Positions 52,097 to 63,211 are shown, numbered from the stretch's first letter. The stretch is DNA of 64,000 nucleotides from Effrenium voratum (GCA_963377175.1 CAUJNA010000824.1:952501-1016500), one strand, 5' to 3'. Translations and numbers: made by a program. The notes: generated by a model not told the origin, from the letters alone.

Positions 52097-55000
52097 CTGG
52101 CCGGAAGGGATGGGGCTTGACGTCAACGCTGAGACACGAAAGGAATATTCCCACTCCCACCCTCCCCCCCACCTTCCCACGTCTGCAGATGTCTTTCCGG
52201 CGCCAGAATCAGAGTAACTTGGTGAGCTGCTATATTTTGCAAGCGCCTGTTTAGAGTACATCGGATCCAGGCAAACTCGAAGATTTGCTTGTGCGTCCTT
52301 CCTTCCATTGCGGGGATGTATGGTGTCGTGTAGCGTGAAATAATCCGTGGATCTAGCCCAGAAGCGTAATTAGTTGTTTTGTCCATCCTGAAATGTAAAC
52401 TTGAAGAAACCAGTTCGAATTGCCTAGCTATGAACCGAACAAGGAATGATTGGCAGTTCAAAGGGATAACGGCAACGGGAAACTATCAGCTTCGATCCGC
52501 CCTGTTGAGAACGCCCAACTTGAAAATTTTCTTAAATAACAGCCCTCCTACCCATCAGGGTCTAAATCGAGCTCGGGTTCCATGAAGGTCCTTGCTGAGT
52601 GGGACTTCCCCCGGGCAGTCGCCGAGTGCCCCAAGCAGCTACCGACGATTTCATTCCAGATGAATTGGCCATGAATTGGGAACACCCCAAAACACGCTGA
52701 ATTCCTCCCCCCCCTCTTTGAAAACAGCACAACAGAATAAAGTAACGAAATCCTCGATTGGCGTTGACATGTCCACCAGGCCAGCCATGCTTCACACTCA
52801 GCCACGGGCCACTGTTGGCGCCACCTTGGGCCAGCCCCCTTGGGGGTGGGTGGCGGAGGCTGAATGGTTTCAACCCAGTCATTGTAGCCCCCTTGCTGGT
52901 CCTACAAAAGGAGAAGGGGCCCGGAAAAGTGACAAGATGAGGCGCTCCTTCAGATGGCAAAGGGTTGTTGCTCGCAGCTCTTGGCAGGCTCACAGCCTGC
53001 ACAAGGCGTTTGCAGCGAGAATGAGAACCAGCAAATAGAGTATCATACAGCTGCATCAAACGTGGTGACCGTTTTGTGGAGCCAGAAGTGAATTGGCTTT
53101 GGGCGCTGCTCAAGGACCCTTCGGCTGGCGCTACTCACGTTCGTCGAAGCGTACCCGCTAGAAAGCCTTGACTTTCCTTCGGGGGAGAGTGAAAGGCTGA
53201 TTCAAGCTATGTGGTTGATTCCCAAAATCTAGCGATGGCACTGCCCATTTGGGAGTCAATTTCATCTATGGACCCATAGACCTGACAGGCGTCGCCGCAA
53301 GGGTGACACTTAGCACCTGCAACTGAGAGACTGCGAGGCAGGATGAAGCTCGTCACCATGGCTGCAGAAAGCTACGGGTGAAAATCTGGCAAGCCAGGTT
53401 CAATTGATTTTGTCACGTGCTCGCTATGTAGGTACCCCTACTTACAGGCCTCTTGTTTGGTTCTCCCCAGCTTTCCGAGCAATTTGGAAATGGTTCTGAA
53501 ATAAGCTTCTGAAACGGTTACTCGGTACCCAAAACTTCCCTGCAAACAACCTGCACTCACACACGGCAATGCTCAAGATGCAAAAGGTCGAAATTTGCTT
53601 CGTCACCTTACCCAAGTTTTGGCTGCTTGGACCCCAATCCTACCCCCTTCTTCGGCTTCTTCTCTTCGCCAAGCCCCCCCCCCACCCACCCCCAAACAGC
53701 AACTGAAAACACAAAACACATCTCACAAAACGAGACCAACAGTTGCTCCAAGGGAACTTTCTGCAAACCTCAAGGGCAAAGGAAACTGTCTGTAAGTAAG
53801 TTGTTATGACTCACAAAGCTGGGAATTTGGAATCCCGGTTAGAACCATCGTGGGTGAGCTCGGGTTACCCGGAATGTTGCTCATCTTATATGATATATAC
53901 ATACCCAACTTTAAATGAGTGTATACATACAGACCCAAAATCACATATGCCTCCACATCTATGTGCAGGTTTTATGTGGCGCATGGTGTGAGTGTGGCCT
54001 GCTCCCTTCGCCTCGCGGACGCTGAACTCCGCGCGGAGCGAGCCGGAGAAGCCGAAGAAGCCGTGCTTTGCGCGCGCGCGCGCAAAAGAGCTCTCGAGGG
54101 AATCAACCAGTGCCCGGTTCCCCCAGTTTGAATCATGGTGAATGATGAAGCTTCAAACACCTGTGGCTTTTACACTTTTGGTCTAAACGCCTATGCACAT
54201 TGACCACACTGGCTTTGTACATCTCGCTTTGGATCCCTTTAAAGGTGCCCGTTGCTCAAACAAATTTTGCAAAAAGGAGGATCCCTCCAGCTCCTGAAAA
54301 TCCTGGGCCCCGGAACCCTTGCCAAGAAGCTCAATCGTCTAGTGCAGTCTACGCCCCAACCCACCCATGTTGCTGTTAAGGGCACGTTTAAAGGCATAAA
54401 CATCCGAGAGAGAAGTGGTCCAACACAAGGAGCCACTTCTTCTATGTGGGGCCTCCTTTCGTGAGGCAAGCCGCGTCAGGAGGTCAGGAGGTAAGCCATG
54501 GAGCAGAAAACACCCTCTTCCAAAGAACAGTCCTGAGCTTGCCCTTCCCTGTTTATCCTGCGGGCCCTCTCTTGGATACATCCTCCGTGGAAAACAGTGT
54601 AAAGGCTGGGGCCATCCCTGGAAACAAATGGGTATGGGTCAAAATTAACACACCAGGAAACCGCAGGTTTTAGTCCATTCCAGGGTTCCATGCTAGGTAC
54701 CTATTTTTGATCCACAGCCATATGTTCCATCAGACGAGTGCCTAAGCATCCCGATGCGCCTAAGCTTTCCTTTCTGGGCAAACAAAATCATGGCCTCGTC
54801 AAACCTAGGCACAACAAGCCGTGGCAGGGCTGTGGCAGGGCCGCGTCCTGCTTTCCAGGTGCTTGTTGAGCTCCGTCATGTCCGTCATGGCCTTCCGAAT
54901 CGGAGCGCTGAAAACTGGATCTCGAGCACGGAAGTCCGAAAGCATCCATGCAGGACTCTCCGGCAAAAGGCACGTCAAGGGAGCCATCCGCACATTCAAC

Positions 55001-58000
55001 AATGAAAAATGGAGCTCCCAAGTAAAGGACCCATATCATGGTGAGCTCATGTTTCCCCCAAGTGAGCTCGCCATGACACAGATGGAGTCACGTGCCACGC
55101 CCGGCTGCCAGCCCCACCCCCTCTTGCTCAAAACCAGCCGATGAAAATAGACTCCTCGGGAATGCCCCAAATCGGGCAGAACGGGTGCCAAACAGCAGGT
55201 TTCCCTGCATCTGCGGCCAAAACCGCCAAAGTTGAAGGCTCAGCGCGAGATAGAGGCAACTTGAGCTGGGCTGTGTCAAACAAACAATGGAAAAACAAGG
55301 AGCAGCATTGGAGCCAACATGTTTTTGATATCTCCGTTTCCGGGCACAGCGGGACCTTGTGCCAGCGCCACCAACCCATTGGCGGATTGATCGGATCCCA
55401 CCTGGGAAAGCATCAAAAGAAAGCCTTAAAGTACCCTCCTTGGCTGCTGCTGACCTCTCTTCCAAAGTTTAACTTTTGGTGGGTCCAATGGAAAATCTAC
55501 TTCCCAAAAAGCTAAAGTCCAAAGATCCATTACCGAACAGCCATAAACTCAAGGTACCCTTTACTTGGCGCTTGTCTGCTAGGCTGCTCTATCCGCCCCT
55601 CCGCGCATCCCAATGCACCGGCGCCTTGCCCGGCGCGGCAGGCGCGGCGCCGGCCTTCGGGGCCCCCCCGGACTTCGCTGCGGGCTGCGCCTCGGTCAAG
55701 GCCAAGCTGAAATCAGCTTCCGAGCCACTTGCTGGGTTGGATTGGTTTGGAGGTGTTCGGGCTGGTTCGGCTTGCGGTTCGCAAGAGCCAGCAGATCAAA
55801 TCCGCGAACCAAACCTGAACCGCCTGAAGGACAACCCGGGCGGCAAAAACATAGGCACAGTGAAGTACAGCTGGGCGAAAGTAGATGGCAAAACGGTCCC
55901 ATTTTGGCTCAGCAATACCCCAAACCGAAAGAAAGGGCGAATTCACCCAACCGTAAAGTCCCCCCCCCTTTGAGGCGTCCCCAAAAATACGGTTGACTGC
56001 TTATGGACCCCCCCCTCCCCCCCGGAAAAAGGGGGGGAAAACCAAAAAAACGGCTGCGTGCTTCAACGGTTGGATCTCCCCTGCTTTGAGGCTGTGGCGG
56101 CCTTGGCTTTCCCCCCGCCGGCCTTGCCTGCAAGCGGTCGCCCCAAAAAGAAGGGTGGCATCCTCAAAGGACATACGCCTTAAGCTCTGAAAACCTTGGT
56201 AGGGTGCCTAGGGCCTGGAATGTCACGTTGAGCAGGGGTCCAGGCTACAAGCACCAACCACCAGAATGAGGGAAATTCTCCAAATGAAGTGCCCTCCGAA
56301 GTGTCTAAAGCGAGCCAACTGAAAAATGCCCAGAGAAGAGTCAGAGGCCCTCCATGGAGGATGTGCAAAGCATGCGCAGAGACGTGGGCTGAGTAACCTA
56401 TGCCTTGGCTTCCTCAACCTGCACCCAACGCTCAGACGCCTGCCAAGCCTGACTTCCAAAAAAAGCACTATAGGCGGATTTGCTCCAATCCCTATCCAAG
56501 AACTGAGTTGTGAAAAAAACCTGTCACGCGGGCCGATTGAACTCTTTGTTCACATGTGCACATGTGCCGCAAGCCTGCACAGCACTTCGACCATCTCACT
56601 TGCCCAAAGGACTGGGGATCAAAGGTAACCTCGAAGCCACCCAACCGAGAAGCCGAGCTGGTTGCACGCCAACCCTGACATCGAGCTCCCGCCTCCCTCC
56701 ACCAGGAAGTGAATGCCAGGCTTGCCGGGCCTGAGCTGGCCCCTGCCAAGCCAATTTTCTAGCGATCATCGGTTCGGGGATCGGAGCTCTGATCCACATG
56801 GAATCTGACAGAACGAGGCCCCTTCCGCCTTCTCTTTCGGGCCTTCTGGCATGTTCCATGGCAACCAACGCAGGCGAGGGCAATTGGACTACTTTTGCCT
56901 CCACGCGAAAATGGCTCCAAATGGACAGCAAGCCCAAACAATGAAATTAGTTGTGTTTTCAATGTTGACCTTCGGGCAAGTGAATCGGGGCGCCTCAAAA
57001 AGTAAAGAACATCCATCCTCTTACGCCTAGGGTGGGGCAAACTTTGAAAATAGCTCGTTGCTTAAAGCAAGTTTTTGATGGGCAACGGCCTTGCAACCCG
57101 AAAGACCGTCAGGCCTGCCAGGTTCGGCCGCATTGGCTCCCAAACGCGGATATCCTTTCTAAGAAACGGAGCGCATCCTTTTGGTTTTTTTCTCACGCTG
57201 TCTAAGAGACAGCCAGGTTTCTACAACCCACATCAACTCTTGGCGGTTTCGAAGCGGCCAGTGTAAACTGGAGCTCCCCCCCCCAAAAAAAAAAAGAAGA
57301 AGAAAAGAACATGGTTGAGATCTACCTGTGGGTGTCGAACACTTGTCACTTTACAAGGTCCCCAAAAGAGGAAGACACTGAGACGTCGCAATGCAAAAAG
57401 AAAGTTCCTCAGTTTAGGAAACATCCCAAGGGCGCCGCTGGGCGTTGGTCGCCGCATCCTGGCCACTGTCAAACGGGTGACAAGTGAAATGCCTCCAGAC
57501 CTCCTGAATTTATACCTGAAGCGCGCCGCGAAGCTTCCTGGGAAGCAAGGAAGAAGACTGGAAGAATGGAAATATTGATAATATTGTCAATCTCCTTGTG
57601 TCTGCCTTTCGGGAAATCCAGCAATACATGGAGTACTGAGCACCCAGAAAAAGGTCACATTTGCATCAATGAGTCTGAACCGCCCCCGCACAATGCTGCA
57701 CTTGCAGAAAAAGCACCCGCAAAAAAAACGGCTCCTTTGACTGGCTCCAGAAACAAATGCATTTGACAAAGCTTGCAGCTGGGGGCATGTGACAGAAAGT
57801 TCCGTTCCGCCCTCCCGGGAGCTTTCTCGCTTTTTCTTTTTTTCCTGTTTCGCGCGGGGCTGCGGCATTTTCGTCGGTGCTCGAAGGCTCGAAGATGCGG
57901 CGGCGAACGACGCCGTTTGTTTGACAAAGGACCGGGCGCCAGGACCTAAGATGCGGAAGATTGAGCGCTTGGACTTTTGTGGTTTTGGCAACCTTTGCTA

Positions 58001-61000
58001 AAAGGTTTTGGCTACACAGCACCCGGACTTGAGGCCTTTCAGCCAGCTTTCCGAGCCAGGACCGTCTGAACTAAAGAGGATTTAGCCCAGCGAGTCGAGG
58101 GCGCTCCCCTTTTTAGCCTCCTTTTGAAAAGTGCCCCTTTGCAGGTGGTTGGCACTTAGTAAGCAAATAGACGTGCCCCAGTCGGCACTGAACTGGCACA
58201 GGGCACTTTGATGCGTCCGACTGAACGCTGGCATTTCCGTTGGTGGGGCGGACTCCAACGCGCGAACCCGCGATGCAAAGCGCGCGCCTGGTGCTCAGGG
58301 CTCGCCGGGGAGTCGGCGGCCCTCACTTCCACCGACACCTGACGGCCAGTCATGAAGCTGGCCCCGTCCCCCCTTCTCCCCCCGGTTGTGTTGGGTGTGG
58401 TTAGGTTCGTGTGGTGTGATTTGTGGGGGTTTGCCTCACCCAAAAAAAACACCTCATATTTGCTACAAGGGCCTAACAAAGATAGAGTTGGGTGTTGGGG
58501 CCTTTAAATCAAGACACTCATCTGTGTAAATTCAGCCCCTTACAGGTTACATCGCTACATTGCATGATGGTGCTTTCACCAAGGGAAGCATGGGACGCGG
58601 AGACAAAAAGGGCCCCCTAAATAGATATGGAACAGGACCCCTCACTATACATTCACGAGTTGAGAGGGCAAAAGGGCGATGTTCAACAAAATTGCACCTC
58701 GGTTCACGACAGTTTGCCTCATTTGCCCTCCTTGAGTGGGCATGTGCCAGCCTCTCACTTGCCCGAAGCAAGCCAATTTACGGGGCCTGGTAGTTTAGGG
58801 CTGGGTTGTCATGCAATGTTTTCAAGGGGAGCGCGTTGAATTCCCAGCAACAAATCCAAGGGACACCTCAAAGACAACAACACTTCTGGACAATGGCGCG
58901 CGCGCGCGCGTGCGCAACTTGTCTAGCACAGAAGCTCCGTCGCACCAGCTGCCGAGTCCTACGAGATAAAGACAAGCCGATGCCTTGAGTTCCTGGGGTC
59001 GAAAACTTCTCCCCAATCCATTTTCTGCGCGTCCATTGTTTTCACCAAGCTGAGGAAACAATCCCTGGACGCTTCCTCCCGAATCAACTTCATTTCGCCC
59101 GCATCGAATCCTCGCGCCTGCAACTTTTGCTGCAGGTAGGCGACCTCAAGAGGCCCGGTCCAACAGCCAGTGGAGCGCAGCAGGATCTTAACCATAGCTT
59201 CCGCACATGATATCGATACGCCGATGTGATGGCCAGCACGCCTTGGGGGGGGGGGAGAGAGGTCACACGTACTTGAGCAGATCCCTTTTCTTGGGCCTTG
59301 GAGCTGTAAAATTTGCAGAGTGGCTCAAACACCCAAAGTGAGGAATCCCTAAGTAAGGGGCCTGCGTCCAGGTGGTGAGATCCGCTTAGCCCCCTCTGAT
59401 GCTCGCTGCGGTTTCTCGACAATCTTGCTCCCGTTCTCTCAAAACCAAGTGGCATACAATGACGAAACGCCAAAAGGCTTCAGGGCGCTCCTGCCTTCAG
59501 GGGGAGGGGGGGGGAGGGTCCCCCAATTCCATTGTTCCAGTCTTACCACCCAGGGGGATGCGTTTGCTATAGACTTGGCACAGGGGGTGATGTCCAACGG
59601 TCCAACAGTGTTAAGCCATTTCCGAGAAACCACATGATCGCCGCTGGCGCGGCACCTTCCGAAGTTGAAATGGTCTGGCCACAGTGGACATTGATGCTTC
59701 CAGTTGACCTATCCCTCAATAAATCATTCAGGGCAGGAGTGCCCTTCGCAACCCCTCCCTCCCCTCTGGGCGTTTTGTCCCTTTCTGGCCTTCTAGGCAA
59801 TCTGATTGCTCGGGTTGGCTTCTCTTTCTTTCACACCATCGGGCCTTGCCCTGGGGTTTGGTGGCTTTTCCTGGAAAGAAGGATGCATGGAAAGAATGAG
59901 AATTCAGCACAGGTTGGGAAGGGGCACCCAACAGCACAAGTTGATACAGATGTTCAACTAAACAGGAACCAATTTAAGACATTTTGTTCAGGCCTGGCTT
60001 CCCTGCCTCCCCCTACTTCTCTAAGCAAGATTCTAAGGCTGTAGAGGTGCTTCGAGTACGTTGCTCTCCACTTTTGCTGCTGAAGCCGAACCCTGAAAGG
60101 TGTTTCGGTTTACTGCTGGTTTTTGCCCTCTTGAGCGGCTGCTGTGGTATTGGCGTGAGTACTGTGCGCAGTATTCCTTGGTGCCCTCGTGACGACTGTG
60201 TGGCACGGATCAGGAGTTTACCTTTCCACTTGCTATATCTTGTTTCCTTCGAGTTTGAAGGTTCGAGATTTTACATTTCCATATACCCTGGTAATACCCT
60301 TCAGTATTATGGAAGACTCAACCCGGAGGAGAGAGCTCACCTTGCCAAAGGGAAGGCTGTTTTGCAAGGAATCCTGACTTCCTGCAGCCTGATTGTGATG
60401 CCGTTGACATCTTTTCAGTTACTCCTAGCCAGGCTGCTAGGGAAGAGGGGGGCTTGGAATTGTCTGATGGAAAACTTGCCATATCTTTGGAAGTTGATAC
60501 ATGGAACACCCTGCATGTAGATCTGCCACTCGCCAGAAGAAGCCGGAGGCCTCCGGCTGAAATTCCCCGGCGCCCTGTCGAGGCCCGAGGCTAGGGCATT
60601 CTCCTTGATCAGCGCCAGCTCGTCGAAGGGCAGCGAGGCGTCCAGCGCAGAGACCCCGAAGGCCGCCGCCTGGCCGGAAACGCGGCACGATGTCGAGCTG
60701 CGATCCATGGGGCGGAGGGGTCGAAAGGAAACCCGAAAGGGCCAAAGGACTAAGGGCCAAGATAGATTCTGGCAATAGGGGAGGGGAGGGGGGGGGAAAT
60801 ACGGAAAATGCTCATCTAGCCATCATCATTTTTCACTCGAAGACGAAACAACCAAGAGACCCAGAAAGTGTGGTGGCGTGTTTGGAGGTTGGCGGAGAAA
60901 GTCACGACCAACGGGTGCAAATGATGTGGTGTGTTTCTGGGGTTGCTAGGATTTGCAGCTCAAGTTGCAAAACCCTGGGAGGAAAGCGACCCGTTCTTGG

Positions 61001-61572
61001 GAGGGGCATGGTGTTCTATTCCTTTAAGCTACGGGCCAAAATGCATGGCTTCGCTTTGGTTGCGGCTGCAATGCTTATTTTTCCCAATAGTGTTCCTTGC
61101 GGCTTCCCGTTAAAAAAAAAAAAAGAAAAAAAACTTCGAAAACAAAGCACGCGCCCGCGAATAAAGGCAACGATGCCAACCCCGGGTTTTCCTCGTCGCG
61201 CTTGAAGGCGGCGAAGGGCCCCAGGTGCTTGCCGAAGGGCTTCAGCGAGGCATCCTGCGCAAGGAGTGCGCCGCAAGGGGGGAGCCTCTGGTGGGGTGCT
61301 GGGTGGACAGGGGATGTCGCCTTCAAAAAATTGAGCGGGTGCACCATTTTCACACAGAGCCAGGTGAAGCGACCAGGAAAAGCCAAGGTAAGTCGCTATT
61401 CCACTTCAAGCAGAACAAGCCCGGCTCAATCTGATGTCTGAAACATATTGCAAACTGTCTCATCGCGAAGCGGATGGGGTTTCGAAGGCTCAAACGCAAC
61501 TTCTTCGGTTCCTCGGATCGAGAAACATCCAAGCCCTGCGAGTGACGCTCGAAGACGGGGTACTTCTTCCAG
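51960..61572 (-). CDS. Gene B: unrecognised multi-exon protein with Ala/Gly/Lys linkers
   Basis: Exon chain 61,572-61,467; 61,254-61,192; 60,669-60,580; 59,186-59,001; 58,338-58,286; 57,945-57,856; 56,730-56,630; 56,127-56,079; 55,706-55,602; 54,907-54,856; 54,065-54,005; 52,096-51,960. All consecutive phases agree and each exon uses its GC3-richest frame, giving about 330 residues plus a missing 5' end. Visible parts: a helical Lys/Glu-rich segment (QARGFDAGEMKLIREEASRD), a Gly-rich segment (HFLVEGGGSSMSGLACNQLG), a basic Ala/Gly/Pro/Lys linker over three exons recalling histone H1 tails or a flexible tether, and a C-terminal hydrophobic stretch LRLVVVLSLAYSG near the stop TAG. Seven of eleven donors are GA. 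I do not recognise a domain. Cell location is open; the end could be a tail anchor. Confidence 0.6.
52097..54004 (-). other. Gene B intron, 1.9 kb, GA-AG
   Basis: No exon or repeat I can support. A + strand frame at 52,937-53,038 is Arg/Ser rich and probably chance. Confidence 0.5.
54005..54065 (-). CDS. Gene B exon
   Basis: Acceptor GCGCAAAG|CACGGC, GA donor GAAGG|GAGCAG. Encodes HGFFGFSGSLRAEFSVREAK; 20 codons, nearly all ending in G or C. Preceded by an alternating (CG)n purine-pyrimidine run. Confidence 0.65.
54066..54855 (-). other. Gene B intron, 0.8 kb, GA-AG
   Basis: Holds a family A element (54,632-54,720). Confidence 0.55.
54632..54720. repeat. Family A miniature element, inverted copy 6
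   Basis: TATGGGTCAAAATTAACACA to CCTATTTTTGATCCACAGCC, with CCGCAGGTTTTAGTCC (reverse of the GGACTAAAACCTGCGG word). Confidence 0.75.
54856..54907 (-). CDS. Gene B exon
   Basis: Acceptor GTTTTCAG|CGCTCC, GA donor CACCTG|GAAAGC. Encodes APIRKAMTDMTELNKHL; helical. Confidence 0.65.
54908..55601 (-). other. Gene B intron, 0.7 kb, GA-AG
   Basis: No element recognised; short ORFs only. Confidence 0.5.
55602..55706 (-). CDS. Gene B exon, Ala/Pro/Gly/Lys linker
   Basis: Acceptor ATTTCAG|CTTGGC, GA donor GCGCG|GAGGGG. Encodes LALTEAQPAAKSGGAPKAGA and APAAPGKAPVHWDA. Low-complexity basic linker. Confidence 0.65.
55899..55911 (+). promoter_or_regulatory. Possible spliced-leader relic
   Basis: CCATTTTGGCTCA matches 13 consecutive bases of the 3' part of the dinoflagellate spliced leader. 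It is on the + strand, opposite to gene B, and not followed by a recognisable gene copy, so it may be chance. Confidence 0.25.
56079..56127 (-). CDS. Gene B exon, Lys/Ala/Gly linker
   Basis: Acceptor CTTGCAG|GCAAGG, GA donor CAGGG|GAGATC. Encodes KAGGGKAKAATASKQ, continuing into the linker exon. Confidence 0.65.
56128..56629 (-). other. Gene B intron, 0.5 kb, GT-AG
   Basis: Starts GTTACC on the minus strand; nothing recognised inside. Confidence 0.5.
56630..56730 (-). CDS. Gene B exon, Gly-rich
   Basis: Acceptor AGCTCAG|GCCCGG, GT donor CGAG|GTTACC. Encodes PGKPGIHFLVEGGGSSMSGL and ACNQLGFSVGWLR. Frame chosen by GC3; two other frames are also open. Confidence 0.6.
56731..57855 (-). other. 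Gene B intron, 1.1 kb, GC-AG
   Basis: Includes an open + frame (57,315-57,578, RRILATVKRVTSEMPPDLLN) that I could not place; otherwise nothing recognised. Confidence 0.45.
57856..57945 (-). CDS. Gene B exon
   Basis: Acceptor ATCTTAG|GTCCTG, GC donor GCCCC|GCGCGA. Encodes SWRPVLCQTNGVVRRRIFEP and SSTDENAAA. The donor was set by phase; a GA donor 11 bases later is an alternative. Confidence 0.5.
58286..58338 (-). CDS. Gene B exon
   Basis: Acceptor GCCGTCAG|GTGTCG, GC donor CAGGC|GCGCGC. Encodes VSVEVRAADSPASPEHQ. Confidence 0.55.
58339..59000 (-). other. Gene B intron, 0.66 kb, GA-AG
   Basis: Contains an 18-base alternating CG/GC run near 58,895; no element recognised. Confidence 0.5.
59001..59186 (-). 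CDS. Gene B exon, helical
   Basis: Acceptor ATGGTTAAG|ATCCTG, GA donor TTTTC|GACCCC. 62 codons: ILLRSTGCWTGPLEVAYLQQ, KLQARGFDAGEMKLIREEAS and SLVKTMDAQKMDWGEV. Longest exon of the gene; no family recognised. Confidence 0.7.
59187..60579 (-). other. Gene B int​ron, 1.4 kb, GA-AG
   Basis: A 178-codon + strand frame (59,984-60,520) crosses it without GC3 bias or family resemblance; I treat it as chance. Confidence 0.5.
60580..60669 (-). CDS. Gene B exon
   Basis: Acceptor TCCGGCCAG|GCGGCG, GA donor GGCCTC|GACAGG. Encodes AAAFGVSALDASLPFDELAL and IKENALASGL; very high GC3. Confidence 0.65.
60670..61191 (-). other. Gene B intron, 0.5 kb, GA-AG
   Basis: Begins GAAAAC on the minus strand and includes an A/T-rich homopolymer near 61,111-61,130. 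Nothing else recognised. Confidence 0.5.
61192..61254 (-). CDS. Gene B exon
   Basis: Acceptor TTGCGCAG|GATGCC, GA donor GACGAG|GAAAAC. 21 codons, DASLKPFGKHLGPFAAFKRD; third positions nearly all G or C. Confidence 0.7.
61467..61572 (-). CDS. Gene B first visible exon
   Basis: Acceptor GCGTTTCAG|CTGGAA, GC donor CGCTTC|GCGATG. Encodes WKKYPVFERHSQGLDVSRSE and PKKLRLSLRNPIRF. Chosen over the overlapping frame by GC3. The start codon of gene B was not found. Confidence 0.55.
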
Positions 61573-62405
61573 CTGAAACGCCACTTGTCGGGTCGGGCTT
61601 TTCTGCTCAAATGGGCGGGGGGGGGGAAACCCACTAATCGAAGGAGGCTTCACAGACGAGCTGATCCTTGGGGCTGTCGACACCAGAAGTCACACAAGGA
61701 GCTCAAGCTGGCAGGGGATCTTTCCTGGGATCCCCTTTCTTATCAAACCTCCGGACAGCCAGGGAAAACGGATCCGGCTTTTGAAAACGAAGGTGGAAAA
61801 GACAGGTGAATCAACCCCTCGAATCTTTGGTTGTCTTCCGGAACCCACCCAAAACAAGAATGGGCGTCGCTGTCCTGTTGGTCTCGTGGATTAGGCTTCA
61901 TGCTGCCCAAACAAAACCATATCCTACCCAGACAGACCTCCACTGGCGATAGGAACTCAAAAGACTTGTCCCTTTTCTGGGCTCCCCAAACTTGAACCGA
62001 GAAAAACAGAAAAGCCAACCACTGGAGGGCTGAGCTTTTCGGGACCCGAACCCAGGCATTGAGCCATAAAAGCCATAAAAGCAATGGTCGGCAACACCAT
62101 CTGTGCAGTTGAAGGGACTTCCTCCAAGTCACATTTCCCAAATGTTGGCAAAGTGCGTACAGGCGGCCAGACATTCTTCGTGTTTCAACCAATGCTGTGT
62201 GAACATGTTGAGCCCGCTGCGGCTTAATTTCAGCCTCCTTTGAGTTGTCCTTTGCCAAAAAAAAAAAGGCACCAGGTCCGGTCTGGTTGTCATTTAGTTC
62301 ACTCAAATTTGGCAACACCCCAGAGGCAATTTTCAAACAAAAACGGCCTCAGCCCCGAAACCCGGTGCCAAAACCCGCCCCGCAGATCTCGACGGGGGCG
62401 GGGGC
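61573..62405. other. Between genes A and B; 5' end of gene B unresolved
   Basis: A 197-codon minus frame (61,743-62,336) is open but hydrophobic-mixed and GC3-poor. The first exon of gene B should lie here. Confidence 0.4.
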
Positions 62406-62486
62406 TCAGTCGGGAGCCGCCTGCATCAGCAAGGTCATGATCTCCTTCCACTGGGCGCTGGCCTGCGGGTTCGCCTTCATCTCCTC
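62406..62486 (-). CDS. Gene A terminal exon
   Basis: Acceptor GGCCAACAG|GAGGAG, 26 codons plus TGA, high GC3. Confidence 0.7.
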   Translation of the reverse strand, partial: EEMKANPQASAQWKEIMTLLMQAAPD

Positions 62487-63211
62487 CTGTTGGCCACTCG
62501 AGGGGAGGTTTGCCGGGACTGACCAATCCGGTGTATCCCTCCCAGAAACTTGGTTGGCGCTGACAAGGGGAGCAAGAATTTGAACTTTAGCAGTAAAGTG
62601 GGGATTTCAACCACTAGACCACAATAAGCAAACAAATGTGACATGTTGCCCAACAACAACCATGGAAAACCAGCACTTGCAAGGTCCACTTAAAATCGGG
62701 AGGGACCTGGCCCGCTGCTTTTCTGCTCTTCTCCAGATCCGCAGCCGGATTCGGTCCTAAACCCCAAGCAAGCTTGCCACCCCCTAGCGATTTCTGGCTT
62801 CCCGAACCTGGAAAATGGTCTGGGCCCCCCAATGGTCGCGACTTCTTGTGGCTATCCTGGTTGGCAACGCAGGTGTTGTAGGAATGTTCCGCTTCAGACG
62901 TTGGGACCAGCCACCTTGAATTGCATCGCCGGAATGCTCGTCCCAATGAACCAAGCAGAAAACTCACCAAACCCCAACCCAACTCGTTGGTTGGCGCAAA
63001 GTGGACCCCCCTTTTCAAAAATGTTAAACGCCGCGCCTTGCTGACAATAAATTGGACATCAGCCCCAACAGCAAATCACCCGGCAACACGCTTTGCGCCC
63101 CCCTCGGAGCCACAACACAGCAGAAGCCACGAAAAGCACAACCTGCAGCTCACACCAAGCGGTCAACAGGCCTGCGCGATCAAAGGCAGCTTGCCCTCGG
63201 AGTGGCAGCTC
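62406..63211 (-). CDS. Gene A: last exons of an unrecognised protein
   Basis: Exons 63,211-63,143 (GT donor CTGCAG|GTTGTG), 62,756-62,707 (GT donor GGCCAG|GTCCCT) and 62,486-62,406. They encode ELPLRGQAAFDRAGLLTAWC; PNPAADLEKSRKAAGQ; and EEMKANPQASAQWKEIMTLL plus MQAAPD-stop (62,406-62,408). The last two join in phase; between the first and second one exon is missing. The C-terminal part is helical and charged. Unlike genes B and C, donors here are GT. No domain recognised. Confidence 0.6.
62545..62650 (-). repeat. tRNA-like SINE candidate, copy 2
   Basis: Minus strand: TTGTGGTCTAGTGGTTG (fits box A) then, about 35 bases on, AAAGTTCAAATTC (fits box B except one base), flanked by ACATGTCACATT and CCAAGTTTCT. 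Matches copy 1 over its length, including CCCCACTTTACTGC. Confidence 0.45.
62707..62756 (-). CDS. Gene A penultimate exon
   Basis: Acceptor GGTTTAG|GACCGA, donor GGCCAG|GTCCCT. Encodes PNPAADLEKSRKAAGQ and joins the terminal exon in phase 0. Confidence 0.65.
62757..63142 (-). other. Gene A intronic region, one exon missing
   Basis: A possible exon around 62,911-62,855 reads WLVPTSEAEHSYNTC, but its phase does not fit and I leave it out. Confidence 0.4.
63143..63211 (-). CDS. Gene A exon
   Basis: Acceptor CTCTCAG|GAGCTG, donor CTGCAG|GTTGTG, 23 codons, phase 0 both sides: ELPLRGQAAFDRAGLLTAWC. Confidence 0.6.

Noticed and set aside
59984..60520. 178-codon + ORF
   Set aside because: No GC3 bias or family; opposite to gene B and overlapping a good gene B intron.
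61743..62336. 197-codon minus ORF between genes A and B
   Set aside because: Could hold the start of gene B, but composition is not coding-like and phases could not be tested.
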